64,000 nucleotides of DNA from Arsenicitalea aurantiaca. Lineage in GTDB: Bacteria; Pseudomonadota; Alphaproteobacteria; Rhizobiales; Devosiaceae. Position numbers and translations under genes: made by a program. Shown piece after piece: positions 34,174 to 43,244 of the stretch. A model generated the notes under the pieces. It was not told the origin of the DNA and made no database searches. It saw only the letters and a program-made list of their open reading frames with translations. The DNA is taken from positions 61,255-125,254 of the forward strand of contig NZ_RZNJ01000002.1 of assembly GCF_003994485.1 (NCBI RefSeq). The letters are read 5' to 3'. How positions within the stretch are numbered: the first letter of the stretch is position 1; every line of letters starts with the position of its first letter.

Positions 34174-35181
34174 TCAGCCGGCCCTCTGCTTGCGGGGGCT
34201 GAGCGCGTAGACCAGCATATCGACGATCAGATTGGCGATGAGGAAGACGACGCCGACGACGAACACCACGGCGACGACGGCATGGATGTCGGACTGCGTC
34301 ACCGCCTTGATCGCGTAGCGTCCGATGCCGGGACGCCCGAAGATCTCCTCGACGAGCACCGTTGCGCCCAGCATCCAGCCGAACTGCATGCCGAAGACGG
34401 TGAGGGCAGGGGTGGCGCCATTGGCAAAGACGTGCCGGAACATCACCCGGCCTTCGCCGGCCCCCTTTGCGCGGGCGAGCGTGACGTAGTCCTTGCGAAA
34501 CTCGTTGATCATCGAGGTGCGGGTGATGCGCACGCCTACCGCGGTAAAGAGCAGCGACAGCGCAAATGCCGGGAGCGCCAGATGCGCAAGGGTGTCGATG
34601 AAGACGTTGAGATTGCCCTGCATCAGGCTGTCGAGGAGGTAGAAGCCGGTTGCGCCCGAAAAGTCGCGGTTGGAAAAGCTCAGCCGACCGGCGATCGGCA
34701 GGATGCCCCAATTTCCGGCTACGACCTGCTGCAGGATGATCGCGATCCAGAAGACAGGAAGGCCGGCGCCGGCGAGCACGACGAGCCGCACTGCGTCATC
34801 GAACTTGGTATGGGCGAACCGCGCCGTCAGCAGCCCCATCGGCATGGATACTGCGAGGTTGATGAGCATGGCGAGGAATACGAGTTCGAGCGAAGGAGGA
34901 AGCTCGCGCATGAGGTCTCGGGCAATGGGCTGCTGGGTAAACCAGGATGTCCCCAGATTGCCCTGCAGAATGTTGCCCACGTAAATGCCGAACTGAACGA
35001 AGATCGGCTGGTCGAGGCCCATCTGCTGGCGGAGCTCGGCGATTTTTGCGGCCCCGGCATTGGGGCCTGCGGCGATCAGCGCCGGGTCGCCCGCCACCAC
35101 CTGGCTGAGCAGGAAGGTGACGAACAGGAGGATGAACAGGGACAGGATCGAGAACGCGATCCGCTGCACGACATAACTCAT
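34174..35181 (-). CDS. dipeptide-type ABC transporter permease (DppB-like)
   Basis: Permease of 335 residues opening MSYVVQRIAFSILSLFILLFVTFLLSQVVAGDP, with GLDQPIFVQFGIYVGNILQGNLGTSWFTQQPI and the coupling loop DYVTLARAKGAGEGRVMFRHVFANGAT. It follows the binding-protein gene by 28 bases. Transporter 2. Confidence 0.88.
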   Translation of the reverse strand: MSYVVQRIAFSILSLFILLFVTFLLSQVVAGDPALIAAGPNAGAAKIAELRQQMGLDQPIFVQFGIYVGNILQGNLGTSWFTQQPIARDLMRELPPSLELVFLAMLINLAVSMPMGLLTARFAHTKFDDAVRLVVLAGAGLPVFWIAIILQQVVAGNWGILPIAGRLSFSNRDFSGATGFYLLDSLMQGNLNVFIDTLAHLALPAFALSLLFTAVGVRITRTSMINEFRKDYVTLARAKGAGEGRVMFRHVFANGATPALTVFGMQFGWMLGATVLVEEIFGRPGIGRYAIKAVTQSDIHAVVAVVFVVGVVFLIANLIVDMLVYALSPRKQRAG

Positions 35182-35209
35182 GACCTGTCCCCGCCCGAAC
35201 CCGCCTCGA

Positions 35210-36766
35210 CTAGTCGAGGCTGATATCCATGTAGTTGAAGGTCTGGTGGTGAGCGGCGTTGTAGACGTAGCCCGAGACGTTCTCGGCCATGGCGACCACT
35301 GACCCCGGATTGGACACGGTGATCACGACGTGATCCTCGCCCACGAGGCGCTGCACCTGCCGGTAGAGCTCGGCGCGTTCCTCGGGATCTGACGACGTCG
35401 CTGCGGCATTCAGCAATTCGTCTACTTCCGGATTGCTGTACTGGGACCAGTTGTACCCGCCGTTAGCGCCGCTCAGAGCGCTGTTGAACGTCGTGTTCAG
35501 CACCGCATGCGGATCGGGGAAAGACGGGAAGTTGTAGAGCATGTTGATGTCAGAGGTCGTCTCGATGCTCGTGACGGTCGCAGCCTGCGCCGGCCAGGTC
35601 ATGCCCTCCGCCTGCAGGTTGATGCCGATCTGGGAGAGGTTGGACTGCAGCTGCTCGACGGCGCGCTGCTCTTCTTGGATGGCTGGCAGATAGCGCACGA
35701 GAAGGTTGGTGCCGGCCCAGCCGTTCTCGTCGACAAGGGCACGGGCGGCTTCGAGATCGAACTCGGCTTCCGTGCCGGGCTCATGTCCGAGCCAGCCGAC
35801 GGGGAGGGGGCCGTCCGGCAGATTGCCGAACCCCATCAGGACCTGTTCGAGGTGCAATTCGCGATCAAAGGTCATCGCGAGCATGCGACGGAATTCGGGA
35901 TCGCTGGTCGGGCCTTCGCCCGCGGTGTTGAAGGCAAAGAAGAGCGGGGTGGCGGCAGCGCCGATGTCGACCTTGAAGCCCGGCGTGTCCATGAGCGCGA
36001 GCTTGTCCTCGACCGTCAGGTCGGGCGCGATGTGCACCTCGCCGCGCTGCAAGAGGCTGAGTTGGGTCGAGGGCTCCGAGACGTAGCGGAAGACGACTTC
36101 CTCGACATGGCTGCCATCCCACCCGCCCCAGTAATCGGGGAAGGCCCGCAGGGTGACCGCTTCGGTGGGGCTGTATCCGGTGATCTGGTAGGGCCCCGAA
36201 CCGGCGCCGTTGACCGCAAGGAATTGGCGCGCATTGTCTTCACCCATATGCGGTTCGACGAGCGCCTTGTTGACGATATAGATGCGCGACAGAGCGGAGA
36301 TGAAGGGGCCGAAAGGCTCCGAGAGCCGCAGCACCACCGTCTTCTCATCCACCACTTCGGCGCCGGCGAACGGCCCCATGTCATTGAGCACGTTTGCCGA
36401 AGCTGCCTGCAGCCGGTCGAGTGTGAACTTCACGTCCTCGGCGGTCAGCGGCGTTCCGTCATGGAACGTCACGTCCTCGCGCAGGGTGAAGGTGTAGGCG
36501 AGGCCATCCTCGGAAATCTCCCAGGCCGTGGCAATGCGCGGGGAGACCTGCGTTTCCCCGGCAGTGAACTGCACCAGCGTGTCATAAGCGCCGATCAGCA
36601 GCTGGTTGACCGTGGAGTTGGTGGCATTGGCCGGGTCAAGGTTCTCCGGCGTCTCGTTTTCGGCGATCACCAGCACGCCGCTGGGCTGGGCGAAGGCGGC
36701 GCCGGGAAGCAGCACACCTGCGAGGGCAAGGGGGATCAAAGAAACGTAGGTGCGAAACGACCGCAT
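35210..36766 (-). CDS. peptide/nickel-type ABC transporter substrate-binding protein (family 5), first gene of eight-gene operon
   Basis: Periplasmic binding protein of 518 residues with signal peptide MRSFRTYVSLIPLALAGVLLPGAAFA, mature start QPSGVLVIAENETPENLDPANATNS, and the family-5 signature LAYTFTLREDVTFHDGTPLTAEDVKFTLDRLQ. GGAGG lies five bases before the ATG. Only modestly similar to the other binding protein in this block, so the two transporters probably take different forms of the substrate. It heads the operon that ends with hyuA, hyuB and the amidohydrolase. Confidence 0.88.
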   Translation of the reverse strand: MRSFRTYVSLIPLALAGVLLPGAAFAQPSGVLVIAENETPENLDPANATNSTVNQLLIGAYDTLVQFTAGETQVSPRIATAWEISEDGLAYTFTLREDVTFHDGTPLTAEDVKFTLDRLQAASANVLNDMGPFAGAEVVDEKTVVLRLSEPFGPFISALSRIYIVNKALVEPHMGEDNARQFLAVNGAGSGPYQITGYSPTEAVTLRAFPDYWGGWDGSHVEEVVFRYVSEPSTQLSLLQRGEVHIAPDLTVEDKLALMDTPGFKVDIGAAATPLFFAFNTAGEGPTSDPEFRRMLAMTFDRELHLEQVLMGFGNLPDGPLPVGWLGHEPGTEAEFDLEAARALVDENGWAGTNLLVRYLPAIQEEQRAVEQLQSNLSQIGINLQAEGMTWPAQAATVTSIETTSDINMLYNFPSFPDPHAVLNTTFNSALSGANGGYNWSQYSNPEVDELLNAAATSSDPEERAELYRQVQRLVGEDHVVITVSNPGSVVAMAENVSGYVYNAAHHQTFNYMDISLD

Positions 36767-36789
36767 AGGAGACCTCCGTGGATTAGCTC

Positions 36790-36809
36790 TGTATACGATA
36801 TGTATTGCA
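36790..36809. promoter_or_regulatory. candidate GntR operator, copy 5
   Basis: TGTATACGATA followed at once by ATGTATTGCA, 24-43 bases ahead of the start of the eight-gene operon. TGTATACGAT differs at one base from TGTATGCGAT ahead of gntR. The position over the expected promoter suits a repressor. Confidence 0.5.
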
Positions 36810-36854
36810 GGCTAACACATGGTCTGGACATGTCAACGGTCGGCTCGAGGGCAC

Positions 36855-37607
36855 CTACCGGGTCGGCCCCACCTCCTTTTCATCGGTCGGAGTCTCTACG
36901 GTCCCTCGCCGCTGCATCACGAGAGCGACGGTGCTGCAGAGCAGCGCCCAGGCGGCCCCAAGGCTCCATCCGGCGATGACGTCGCTGGGGTAATGGACGC
37001 CGAGATAGAGCCGACTTAGGCCCACGATGAGCGTGATGAAGATCGCTGCGCCAAGGCTGAAATAGCGTAGCCGTCGCGAGGGCGCGAAACGCGCCAGCAG
37101 CGCCCCGAGGGTCAGATAAGTCACCGCAGACAGAAGCGCGTGCCCGCTCGGGAAGCTTGCGGTGAACTGTTCTGCGGCATAGGCGATGTCGGGGCGCGGA
37201 CGATTATAGCCCGCCTTTAATAGATTGCTGAGTAGCGAGCCCCCCAGGACCGAGACCGCCACGAGTATGGCCGCGCCCCGAATCCGCGCCATCCAGAGAT
37301 AGCCCACGACCCCTATGAAGATTAGGGTCAGCAGTACAAAGCTGCCTAGTGCCGTGATGTCGCGAACCATCTCGGCAAACCAGCCGGTCGCCGCGATGCC
37401 GCCTGCAGCGTTGCCCTGGTGGAACATCGCCAGCACCGCGTGATCGAACGCCTCGATCTCACCCTCGTGGACCAGTTCCGCAACGCCCAAAAAGGCCAGA
37501 ACCAGACCGCCGATAATGGCGACGGCCGCAAGAACCGGCGCTTCGCCCCTGACGAAGCTGCCGAAACGGCGATAGAGTGGATGGTCGAAGAGCTTTTCCA
37601 CAGTCAT
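36855..37607 (-). CDS. PAP2-superfamily membrane phosphatase
   Basis: Integral membrane phosphatase of 250 residues. The three PAP2 motifs are present in order: KAGYNRPRP (KX6RP type), SFPSGHALLSA (PSGH) and SRLYLGVHYPSD (SRX5H), on six predicted helices. It removes phosphate from a lipid phosphate (phosphatidic acid, undecaprenyl pyrophosphate or similar) at the outer face of the inner membrane. The start ATG 37607 has GGGGAA upstream; the longer upstream frame is the antisense of the lipid-kinase gene. Divergent from that gene, hinting at a phosphorylation/dephosphorylation pair. Confidence 0.88.
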   Translation of the reverse strand: MTVEKLFDHPLYRRFGSFVRGEAPVLAAVAIIGGLVLAFLGVAELVHEGEIEAFDHAVLAMFHQGNAAGGIAATGWFAEMVRDITALGSFVLLTLIFIGVVGYLWMARIRGAAILVAVSVLGGSLLSNLLKAGYNRPRPDIAYAAEQFTASFPSGHALLSAVTYLTLGALLARFAPSRRLRYFSLGAAIFITLIVGLSRLYLGVHYPSDVIAGWSLGAAWALLCSTVALVMQRRGTVETPTDEKEVGPTR

Positions 37608-37706
37608 TTCCCCGGTGCCAATCCCGATAGACGGGAGCCGCGGGATGAACTTTTGAGGCGTCGCCTCGTTCCATGTCGGGCAAGCCCGCCCCGGAGACGC
37701 GCCCGC

Positions 37707-38648
37707 ATGTCGACGCCCCGCTACCACGTCATTCTGAATTCGAGCGCCGGAACGGCAGACGCCACTGGCATTACCGCAGAAGCGCTCGCGGAAATGTTCG
37801 CTACGCGTGGCATGGAAGCCGTGATCGATGCCCGCGCTGATCACCCATTTGCCGAACGTATCGCCGAAGCGCTCGCTGGTCCCGCAGAGATTATCGTCGC
37901 CGGCGGCGGCGACGGCACCATTACCGGGCTCAGCAATGCGCTCATGGGGACCGAAAAGACCCTCGCCGTCCTCCCCCTCGGAACCGTTAACGCCCTTGCG
38001 CGGGATCTCGGCATCCCGCTCGAACTCGAAGCAGCCGTCGATCTCCTCGCGCAGGGCGAGCCGCGCCGGATCGATGTCGGCCTCGTCAACGGCGAGGCCT
38101 TCCTGCACAAGGTCGTCGTCGGTGTCATTCCCGGTGTTGCTGCCGGACGCGAACATCTGCGCGGGCGGCGTGATCTCGGTGCGGTGCTCGGCATGCTGCG
38201 ATACTTCTCTCGGCGCCTTGCCCGTGCACGGCGGCTCGCAGTTGCCATTACCACCGATTCTGGTGATCGGCGGGTCGAGCGCGTCCAGGCTCTTGCCGTC
38301 GCCAACAATGCCTATGACGAAGCATTCGGCCGCTTCTTTTCGCGTGAGCGGCTCGATGCCGGGCATCTGACGCTGTACGTGCTCAAGCATCTGACCATGG
38401 CGGATGTCGTCAGGCTGACGACCGAGATGTTTCTTGGGCGCTGGCAGGAAGATGAGGCGCTTCAGGTGGAAAAAGTGTCGGGCGTCACGATCGAATCGCG
38501 CAAGCCTTCGGTCAGTGTCATGCTCGACGGAGAGGTGCAGATCATGGAAACCCCGCTTGTCTTCACGATGCGCCCGCTCGCGCTTTCCGTGCTGACCCCG
38601 CCGCCGCAGGACGCCACCGAAGATCTCGAGGTGAGGGCCGCCTCGTGA
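37707..38648 (+). CDS. diacylglycerol/sphingosine kinase-like lipid kinase (DAGK catalytic domain)
   Basis: Cytosolic lipid kinase of 313 residues, YegS/DgkB family. It has the nucleotide motif [11 protein letters not shown] (GGGDGT at 66-71), the second motif [14 protein letters not shown] (about 89-102), and the beta-sandwich C-terminal half with VSVMLDGEV. The likely product is a phosphorylated lipid such as phosphatidic acid. Start ATG 37707 with GGAGACG upstream. It overlaps the metallophosphoesterase gene (GTGA), so the two are coupled, and it is divergent from a PAP2 phosphatase. Confidence 0.88.
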   Translation: MSTPRYHVILNSSAGTADATGITAEALAEMFATRGMEAVIDARADHPFAERIAEALAGPAEIIVAGGGDGTITGLSNALMGTEKTLAVLPLGTVNALARDLGIPLELEAAVDLLAQGEPRRIDVGLVNGEAFLHKVVVGVIPGVAAGREHLRGRRDLGAVLGMLRYFSRRLARARRLAVAITTDSGDRRVERVQALAVANNAYDEAFGRFFSRERLDAGHLTLYVLKHLTMADVVRLTTEMFLGRWQEDEALQVEKVSGVTIESRKPSVSVMLDGEVQIMETPLVFTMRPLALSVLTPPPQDATEDLEVRAAS

Positions 38649-39466
38649 AGCTCGTTCATCTTTCCGACCTCCATTTCGGCCGGCATGATCCGAGACTTGC
38701 CGAAGGATTGGCGGACGACGTTAATGCCCAAGGCGCAGATCTCATCGTCATCAGCGGGGATTTCACCCAGGTCGGGTCGACGGTCGAGTTCGAGGCGGCC
38801 GAAGCATTTCTGAAGACCTTGGATGCGCCGGTTTTCGCGGTTCCAGGCAATCATGACGTACCTGCCGTCAATGTCATCAGGCGCTTCTTTGATCCCTATG
38901 GGCTCTACCGTCGCCATATCGCCGATGATCTCGAGCCTTTCCTCGTCATGAAGGGGGTGGCGTTCTCGGGCATGCGAACCGCTCGCCGTGCCCGGCTCGA
39001 ATGGAACTGGGGCCACGGCACCATATCGCGCAGTCAATTGCGCCGCCTCGAAGAGCGCTTCGAGCAGGCCCCAGAGGGTGCGGTTCGTGTCGTCGTCGCG
39101 CACCACCCCTTGCTCTTTCCGACCGAGCCGATGCTGCAGCGCACCAAGCGGGTGAAGCGTGCCGACGAGGCGCTCGCAGCCTTCGCCGAACTCGATGTGA
39201 GGCTCGTCCTCTCCGGGCACTTCCATCTTTCATACGTGCGCAAGCACGAGCCGGGGGTCGCAGAGGGCGCGCCGACGGGCGTGCGCGCGGCGGCATCGGC
39301 CCCCATTCTCGTTGCACAGGCCTCGTCCACCATTTCGACCCGTCTCCGCGGCGAGCCCAACGCCTATAATCTCATCGACATAGCCAACGAGCAGATCGGC
39401 ATCACCGTGCGTGAATGGCGCGAGGACCGCTGGGTAACGCGCGAGAAGGCCAGCGAGCCACTGTAG
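38645..39466 (+). CDS. calcineurin-like metallophosphoesterase
   Basis: Phosphoesterase of 273 residues starting at GTG 38645 inside the stop of the kinase gene. The metal-site motifs are in order: SDLHFG (Asp8, His10), GDFT (Asp39), GNHD (69-71), VAHHPL and SGHFH. Similar to cyclic-nucleotide or lipid-headgroup phosphoesterases (CpdA/GpdQ-like or UDP-diacylglucosamine hydrolase-like). The coupling with a lipid kinase favours a lipid or glycerophosphodiester substrate, by inference. Confidence 0.85.
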   Translation: MKLVHLSDLHFGRHDPRLAEGLADDVNAQGADLIVISGDFTQVGSTVEFEAAEAFLKTLDAPVFAVPGNHDVPAVNVIRRFFDPYGLYRRHIADDLEPFLVMKGVAFSGMRTARRARLEWNWGHGTISRSQLRRLEERFEQAPEGAVRVVVAHHPLLFPTEPMLQRTKRVKRADEALAAFAELDVRLVLSGHFHLSYVRKHEPGVAEGAPTGVRAAASAPILVAQASSTISTRLRGEPNAYNLIDIANEQIGITVREWREDRWVTREKASEPL

Positions 39467-39558
39467 GAAAACTCCGCCAAATTGCGCGGATAATCCTGAA
39501 GAAGCTTGCCACTGCGTAGTTCAGCTATATCTTCCACGCGGGTCGGGGAGGATGAAAG

Positions 39559-41022
39559 ATGACGAACGCCTTCGAGGGCGCCATGTATCTCGCGGGACGC
39601 TGGGAACGCGGGCAGGGGCCGGACATCCGTGTTGAAAACCCGGCGACCGCTGAAACGATCGGCACGATCAGCGAAGCCTCCACCAGCCAGATCGCAGAGG
39701 CGCTCGCCGCCGCCCGCACTGCCTTTCCAGTCTGGGCGAATTTGCCGGCACCGGTTCGCGCCCAGCACCTCAAGCGCATCGGGGCGATACTCTCCCAGCG
39801 CGCGGTTGAGATCGCGACCATCATGACGATGGAGCAGGGCAAGCCGCTGAACGAAGCGCGCGGCGAGATCGAAAAGCTCGCGCAGACTTTCGTTTTTTAT
39901 GCAGAGGAGGCCGTGCGCGTTCACGGGGAGATCATCCCCAACGACACGGAGGACTTTCAGAGCTTCGTCTTTCGCGAACCCATCGGGGTGGTCGCCGCCA
40001 TTTCGCCCTGGAATTATCCGGCTGAACTCATCGGCTGGAAACTCGCCGCTGCACTCGCGGCCGGATGCACGGTCGTCGTGAAGCCGCCCGAATTGACCCC
40101 ATTCACCGCCCTCGCCATCGCGCGAGCGGTCGAGGAGGGCGGGGTGCCTCCGGGGGTCGTCAGCGTATTGACCGGCTCGGGAGAGACGGTCGGTCAGGCT
40201 CTGGTGGAAAGCCCGCTTGTCGACAAAATCGCATTTACCGGCTCGAACCGCGTGGGGCTTGCCATCCAGAAGAGCGCGACGACGATCAAGCGGCTCTCGC
40301 TCGAACTGGGCGGCAACTGCCCGATGATCGTAACGGCTTCAGCCGATATGGACGCGGCGGTGAAAGGGGCGGCGCGGCGCTCCTTCCGCAACATGGGCCA
40401 GATCTGTATCGCGGTGAACCGGATCTACGTTGCGCGTCCCATGTATGAGGAATTCGTCACACGCCTCGGCGCTGCCGCCGATGCGCTCGTAATCGACAAC
40501 GGCCTCGACAATCCTGCTGCTGATCTCGGTGCCATGGCCTCGGGCGCACCGCTAGAAAAAACCAAGCGCCATCTGGCCGATGCGCTCGGCAAGGGGGCTC
40601 GGCTCGTTGCCGGCGGCAGCGCACCACAGGGCGAGAAGTTCGCCCGTGGGCACTTCTTCCGCCCGACCGTGCTCGCCGACTGCACGCACGAAATGCAGGT
40701 CATGACGGAGGAGACCTTCGGTCCGCTCGTCGGCGTTGCTCCGTTCGATACGCTTGCGGACGCGGTTGCCCTCGCAAATGACAGCCCCTTTGGGCTGGCC
40801 GCCTATGCCTACACCAAGCTGATGGACGAGATGCGCCACCTCTCGCGACGCCTCGACTTCGGCTCGGTCGCGATCAACACTGTGGATGCCGGAATCATCA
40901 ACGCGCCCTATGGCGGGCGCAAGCAGTCCGGCATCGGCTACGAGCATGGTCGGGAGGGCATGTTCGAATACTTCAATCTCAAGCACGTTCGGGTCCGCTA
41001 CGACCTGCCGGAGGGGGCATGA
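39559..41022 (+). CDS. NAD(P)-dependent aldehyde dehydrogenase
   Basis: ALDH of 487 residues with the full catalytic set: Asn152 (SPWNYP), Lys175 (VVVKPPE), Glu249 (SLELGGNCP) and Cys283 (GQICIAVNRI). By sequence it lies near succinate-semialdehyde and glycolaldehyde/lactaldehyde dehydrogenases. It starts a five-gene operon with a pentulose kinase, HAD phosphatase, RpiR regulator and ribose-5-phosphate isomerase, which suggests glycolaldehyde or a sugar-derived aldehyde. GGGAGGATG precedes the start. Overlaps the kinase gene by 4 bases. Confidence 0.88.
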   Translation: MTNAFEGAMYLAGRWERGQGPDIRVENPATAETIGTISEASTSQIAEALAAARTAFPVWANLPAPVRAQHLKRIGAILSQRAVEIATIMTMEQGKPLNEARGEIEKLAQTFVFYAEEAVRVHGEIIPNDTEDFQSFVFREPIGVVAAISPWNYPAELIGWKLAAALAAGCTVVVKPPELTPFTALAIARAVEEGGVPPGVVSVLTGSGETVGQALVESPLVDKIAFTGSNRVGLAIQKSATTIKRLSLELGGNCPMIVTASADMDAAVKGAARRSFRNMGQICIAVNRIYVARPMYEEFVTRLGAAADALVIDNGLDNPAADLGAMASGAPLEKTKRHLADALGKGARLVAGGSAPQGEKFARGHFFRPTVLADCTHEMQVMTEETFGPLVGVAPFDTLADAVALANDSPFGLAAYAYTKLMDEMRHLSRRLDFGSVAINTVDAGIINAPYGGRKQSGIGYEHGREGMFEYFNLKHVRVRYDLPEGA

Positions 41023-42566
41023 TGGCAAGAACCGCGCTACTGGGCGTCGATATCGGCACGTCGAGCTGTAAGGCGCTGCTGCTGGACGCAGAGGGGACAG
41101 TGCTGGCGAGCGAGACCGTGGCCTATCCGGTCTCGACGCCGCGGCCCTTCTGGTCCGAGCAGGATCCGCAGAGCTGGATCGAGGGCGCGCGAAAGGCCAT
41201 CGCCGGGCTCCGTGCGAAAGCCCCGGGCATCGAGATCCTCGCCATCGGCCTTTCTGGCCAGATGCATGGGCTGACCCCGCTGGATGACGCGCTCGAGGTC
41301 ATTCGGCCTGCCATACTCTGGAACGACCAGCGCAACGCTGCCGAATGCGCCGAGATCACCGCCGCGATCGGTGGCGAGGCAGCGATGCTCGCGGCCACCA
41401 ACAACCGGATGCTGATCGGCTATACAGGTGGCAAGATCGCGTGGATGCGTGCGCATGAACCGGAAAATTTCGCGCGCCTGCGCCACTGCCTCAATCCCAA
41501 GGACTATCTGCGCTACCGCATGACGGGAACGCTCGCGACCGAGGTGTCCGACGCTTCCGGCACCGGCATGTTCGATGTCGCCGCGCGCAAATGGTCAGAC
41601 GCGGTGATCGAGGCGGTCGGGATCGACCGTGCGGCACTGCCCGATTGCGCGGAATCCCACATCGTAACCGGACACGTCGGTGCAGAGGCCGCGGCACTCT
41701 TCGGCCTTGCGGAGGGTATTCCGGTCGTCGGGGGCGGCGGCGACGCGGTCGTGCAGACGCTGGGCTCCGGCGTGATCGACCCCGGGGATCTGCAAACCAC
41801 AATCGGCACGGCCGGCATCCTCGCCTCCTCTCTGGATCGGGCGGCGCCCAATCCGGAAGGTCGCCTGCAGGTCTTCTGCAACGTGGCGCCCGACAGGTGG
41901 CACTGCATGGGTGTGTCCCTCAATGCGGGCGGAGCTCTGAGCTGGTTCCGCACCCTGGCGGCAAACCTCGGTCATGCAGAGGGCGGTGCAGCAGAGCTCG
42001 ATTTCGCAGCGCTCGTTGAGAAGGCTGCACGCAGCCCGGCCGGTGCGCGCGGCCTTCTTTTCCTCCCTTATCTGAATGGCGAGCGGTGCCCGCACCCGGA
42101 CCCGGAGGCGAGGGGCGGGTTCGTCGGCCTCACCTGGCGGCACCGGGACGCGGACCTCGTTCGCGCGCTTCTCGAAGGTGTCGTGCTCTCGCTGCGCGAC
42201 ATCCACGCGCTGATGGAGCAGATGGGCATCGCCCGCAATCGCATTCGCGCTTCAGGCGGCGGTGCACGTTCGGCGCTCTGGCGGCAGATACAGGCTGACA
42301 TGTTCGGCTGCGAAGTCGCGACGACAGAAGGCGCTTCGGAGGGCGGCGCCTATGGCGCAGCGCTGGTAGCCGGCATCGGCATCGGCGTCTGGCCTGACGC
42401 CGCATCCGCGGCTGCCGTCTGCCGCCCTGCAACGCGGGATCTGCCCGATCCTTCGCTCCTGCCCGTCTACGACAAGCTTTTCGGGCTCTATCAGGGTCTC
42501 TATCCCGCACTCGAGACGACCTTTGCGGGACTTTCCGATCCCATTTTCGACCAGCCGGAGGCCTGA
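41019..42566 (+). CDS. xylB: xylulokinase-like FGGY carbohydrate kinase
   Basis: FGGY kinase of 515 residues: ATP-binding N-terminus LLGVDIGTSSCKALLLDAEG, the xylulokinase signature IGLSGQMHGLTPLD with the catalytic Asp in WNDQR, and the C-terminal FGGY signature near RIRASGGGARSALWRQIQADMFG. It phosphorylates a ketopentose (D-xylulose most likely) to feed the pentose phosphate pathway. Overlaps both neighbours. The xylitol dehydrogenase at 6-7 kb could supply xylulose, though it is not linked. Confidence 0.85.
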   Translation: MMARTALLGVDIGTSSCKALLLDAEGTVLASETVAYPVSTPRPFWSEQDPQSWIEGARKAIAGLRAKAPGIEILAIGLSGQMHGLTPLDDALEVIRPAILWNDQRNAAECAEITAAIGGEAAMLAATNNRMLIGYTGGKIAWMRAHEPENFARLRHCLNPKDYLRYRMTGTLATEVSDASGTGMFDVAARKWSDAVIEAVGIDRAALPDCAESHIVTGHVGAEAAALFGLAEGIPVVGGGGDAVVQTLGSGVIDPGDLQTTIGTAGILASSLDRAAPNPEGRLQVFCNVAPDRWHCMGVSLNAGGALSWFRTLAANLGHAEGGAAELDFAALVEKAARSPAGARGLLFLPYLNGERCPHPDPEARGGFVGLTWRHRDADLVRALLEGVVLSLRDIHALMEQMGIARNRIRASGGGARSALWRQIQADMFGCEVATTEGASEGGAYGAALVAGIGIGVWPDAASAAAVCRPATRDLPDPSLLPVYDKLFGLYQGLYPALETTFAGLSDPIFDQPEA

Positions 42567-43240
42567 TGCCCCAGTCGCCCATCGCCGCCATCATCTTCGA
42601 TCTTGACGGGACGCTCATCGACAGCGCGCCCGACATCGCGGCGGCCGTCAACGCCCACTTCGCAGCATCTGGCTGGCCGAGCCTCACGACCGAATACGTC
42701 GCGGGCTTCATCGGCAAGGGTCCGCGACGCCTCCTTCTCGATATTCTCGTCGATCAGGGCCTGCCCCATGATGAGGAGACGGTATCGACGGCGGTCGCAG
42801 CCTATCTCGACAACTACGGCAGGGATCCCGCGAGCCGAACCGAGTTCTTCGCCCACGTCCGCGACGATCTCGAGGCGCTGATCGCGGCGGGGTATCGGCT
42901 CGGGATCTGCACCAACAAGCCCCACGGCCTTACCGGCGAGATCCTGGAAATTCTCGATATCGGGCGTTTCTTCGAAAGTGCAATCGGGGGCGATGCCGTT
43001 CCCGTCAGCAAGCCCGATCCGGGTCACCTCCTCGCCGTCGTGGACGAAATGGAACTCAACCCGGACGCCATCGCCTATGTGGGCGACAGCACGGTCGACC
43101 TCGAGACTGCCGAGCGCGCGGGGATTGCGTTTTATGCCGTGAGCTGGGGCACGGGGGCCGCGCTCCCGGTGAACGATGCACAACGCCTCGGGCGGCTCGC
43201 CGATCTCATCGAGCGCCTTGCCGTGCCGAGCCCGGCCTGA
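42566..43240 (+). CDS. HAD-superfamily hydrolase, phosphoglycolate phosphatase-like
   Basis: Soluble HAD phosphatase of 224 residues with motif I FDLDGTLID (Asp12, Asp14), a helical cap, motif II ICTNKP, and motifs III/IV KPDPGHLL and YVGDSTVDLE. The Gph-like layout suggests 2-phosphoglycolate or a sugar phosphate. ATG 42566 shares a base with the kinase stop. In this operon it may clear a phosphorylated by-product or act in the pathway with the aldehyde dehydrogenase. Confidence 0.85.
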   Translation: MPQSPIAAIIFDLDGTLIDSAPDIAAAVNAHFAASGWPSLTTEYVAGFIGKGPRRLLLDILVDQGLPHDEETVSTAVAAYLDNYGRDPASRTEFFAHVRDDLEALIAAGYRLGICTNKPHGLTGEILEILDIGRFFESAIGGDAVPVSKPDPGHLLAVVDEMELNPDAIAYVGDSTVDLETAERAGIAFYAVSWGTGAALPVNDAQRLGRLADLIERLAVPSPA

Positions 43241-43244
43241 TCCG

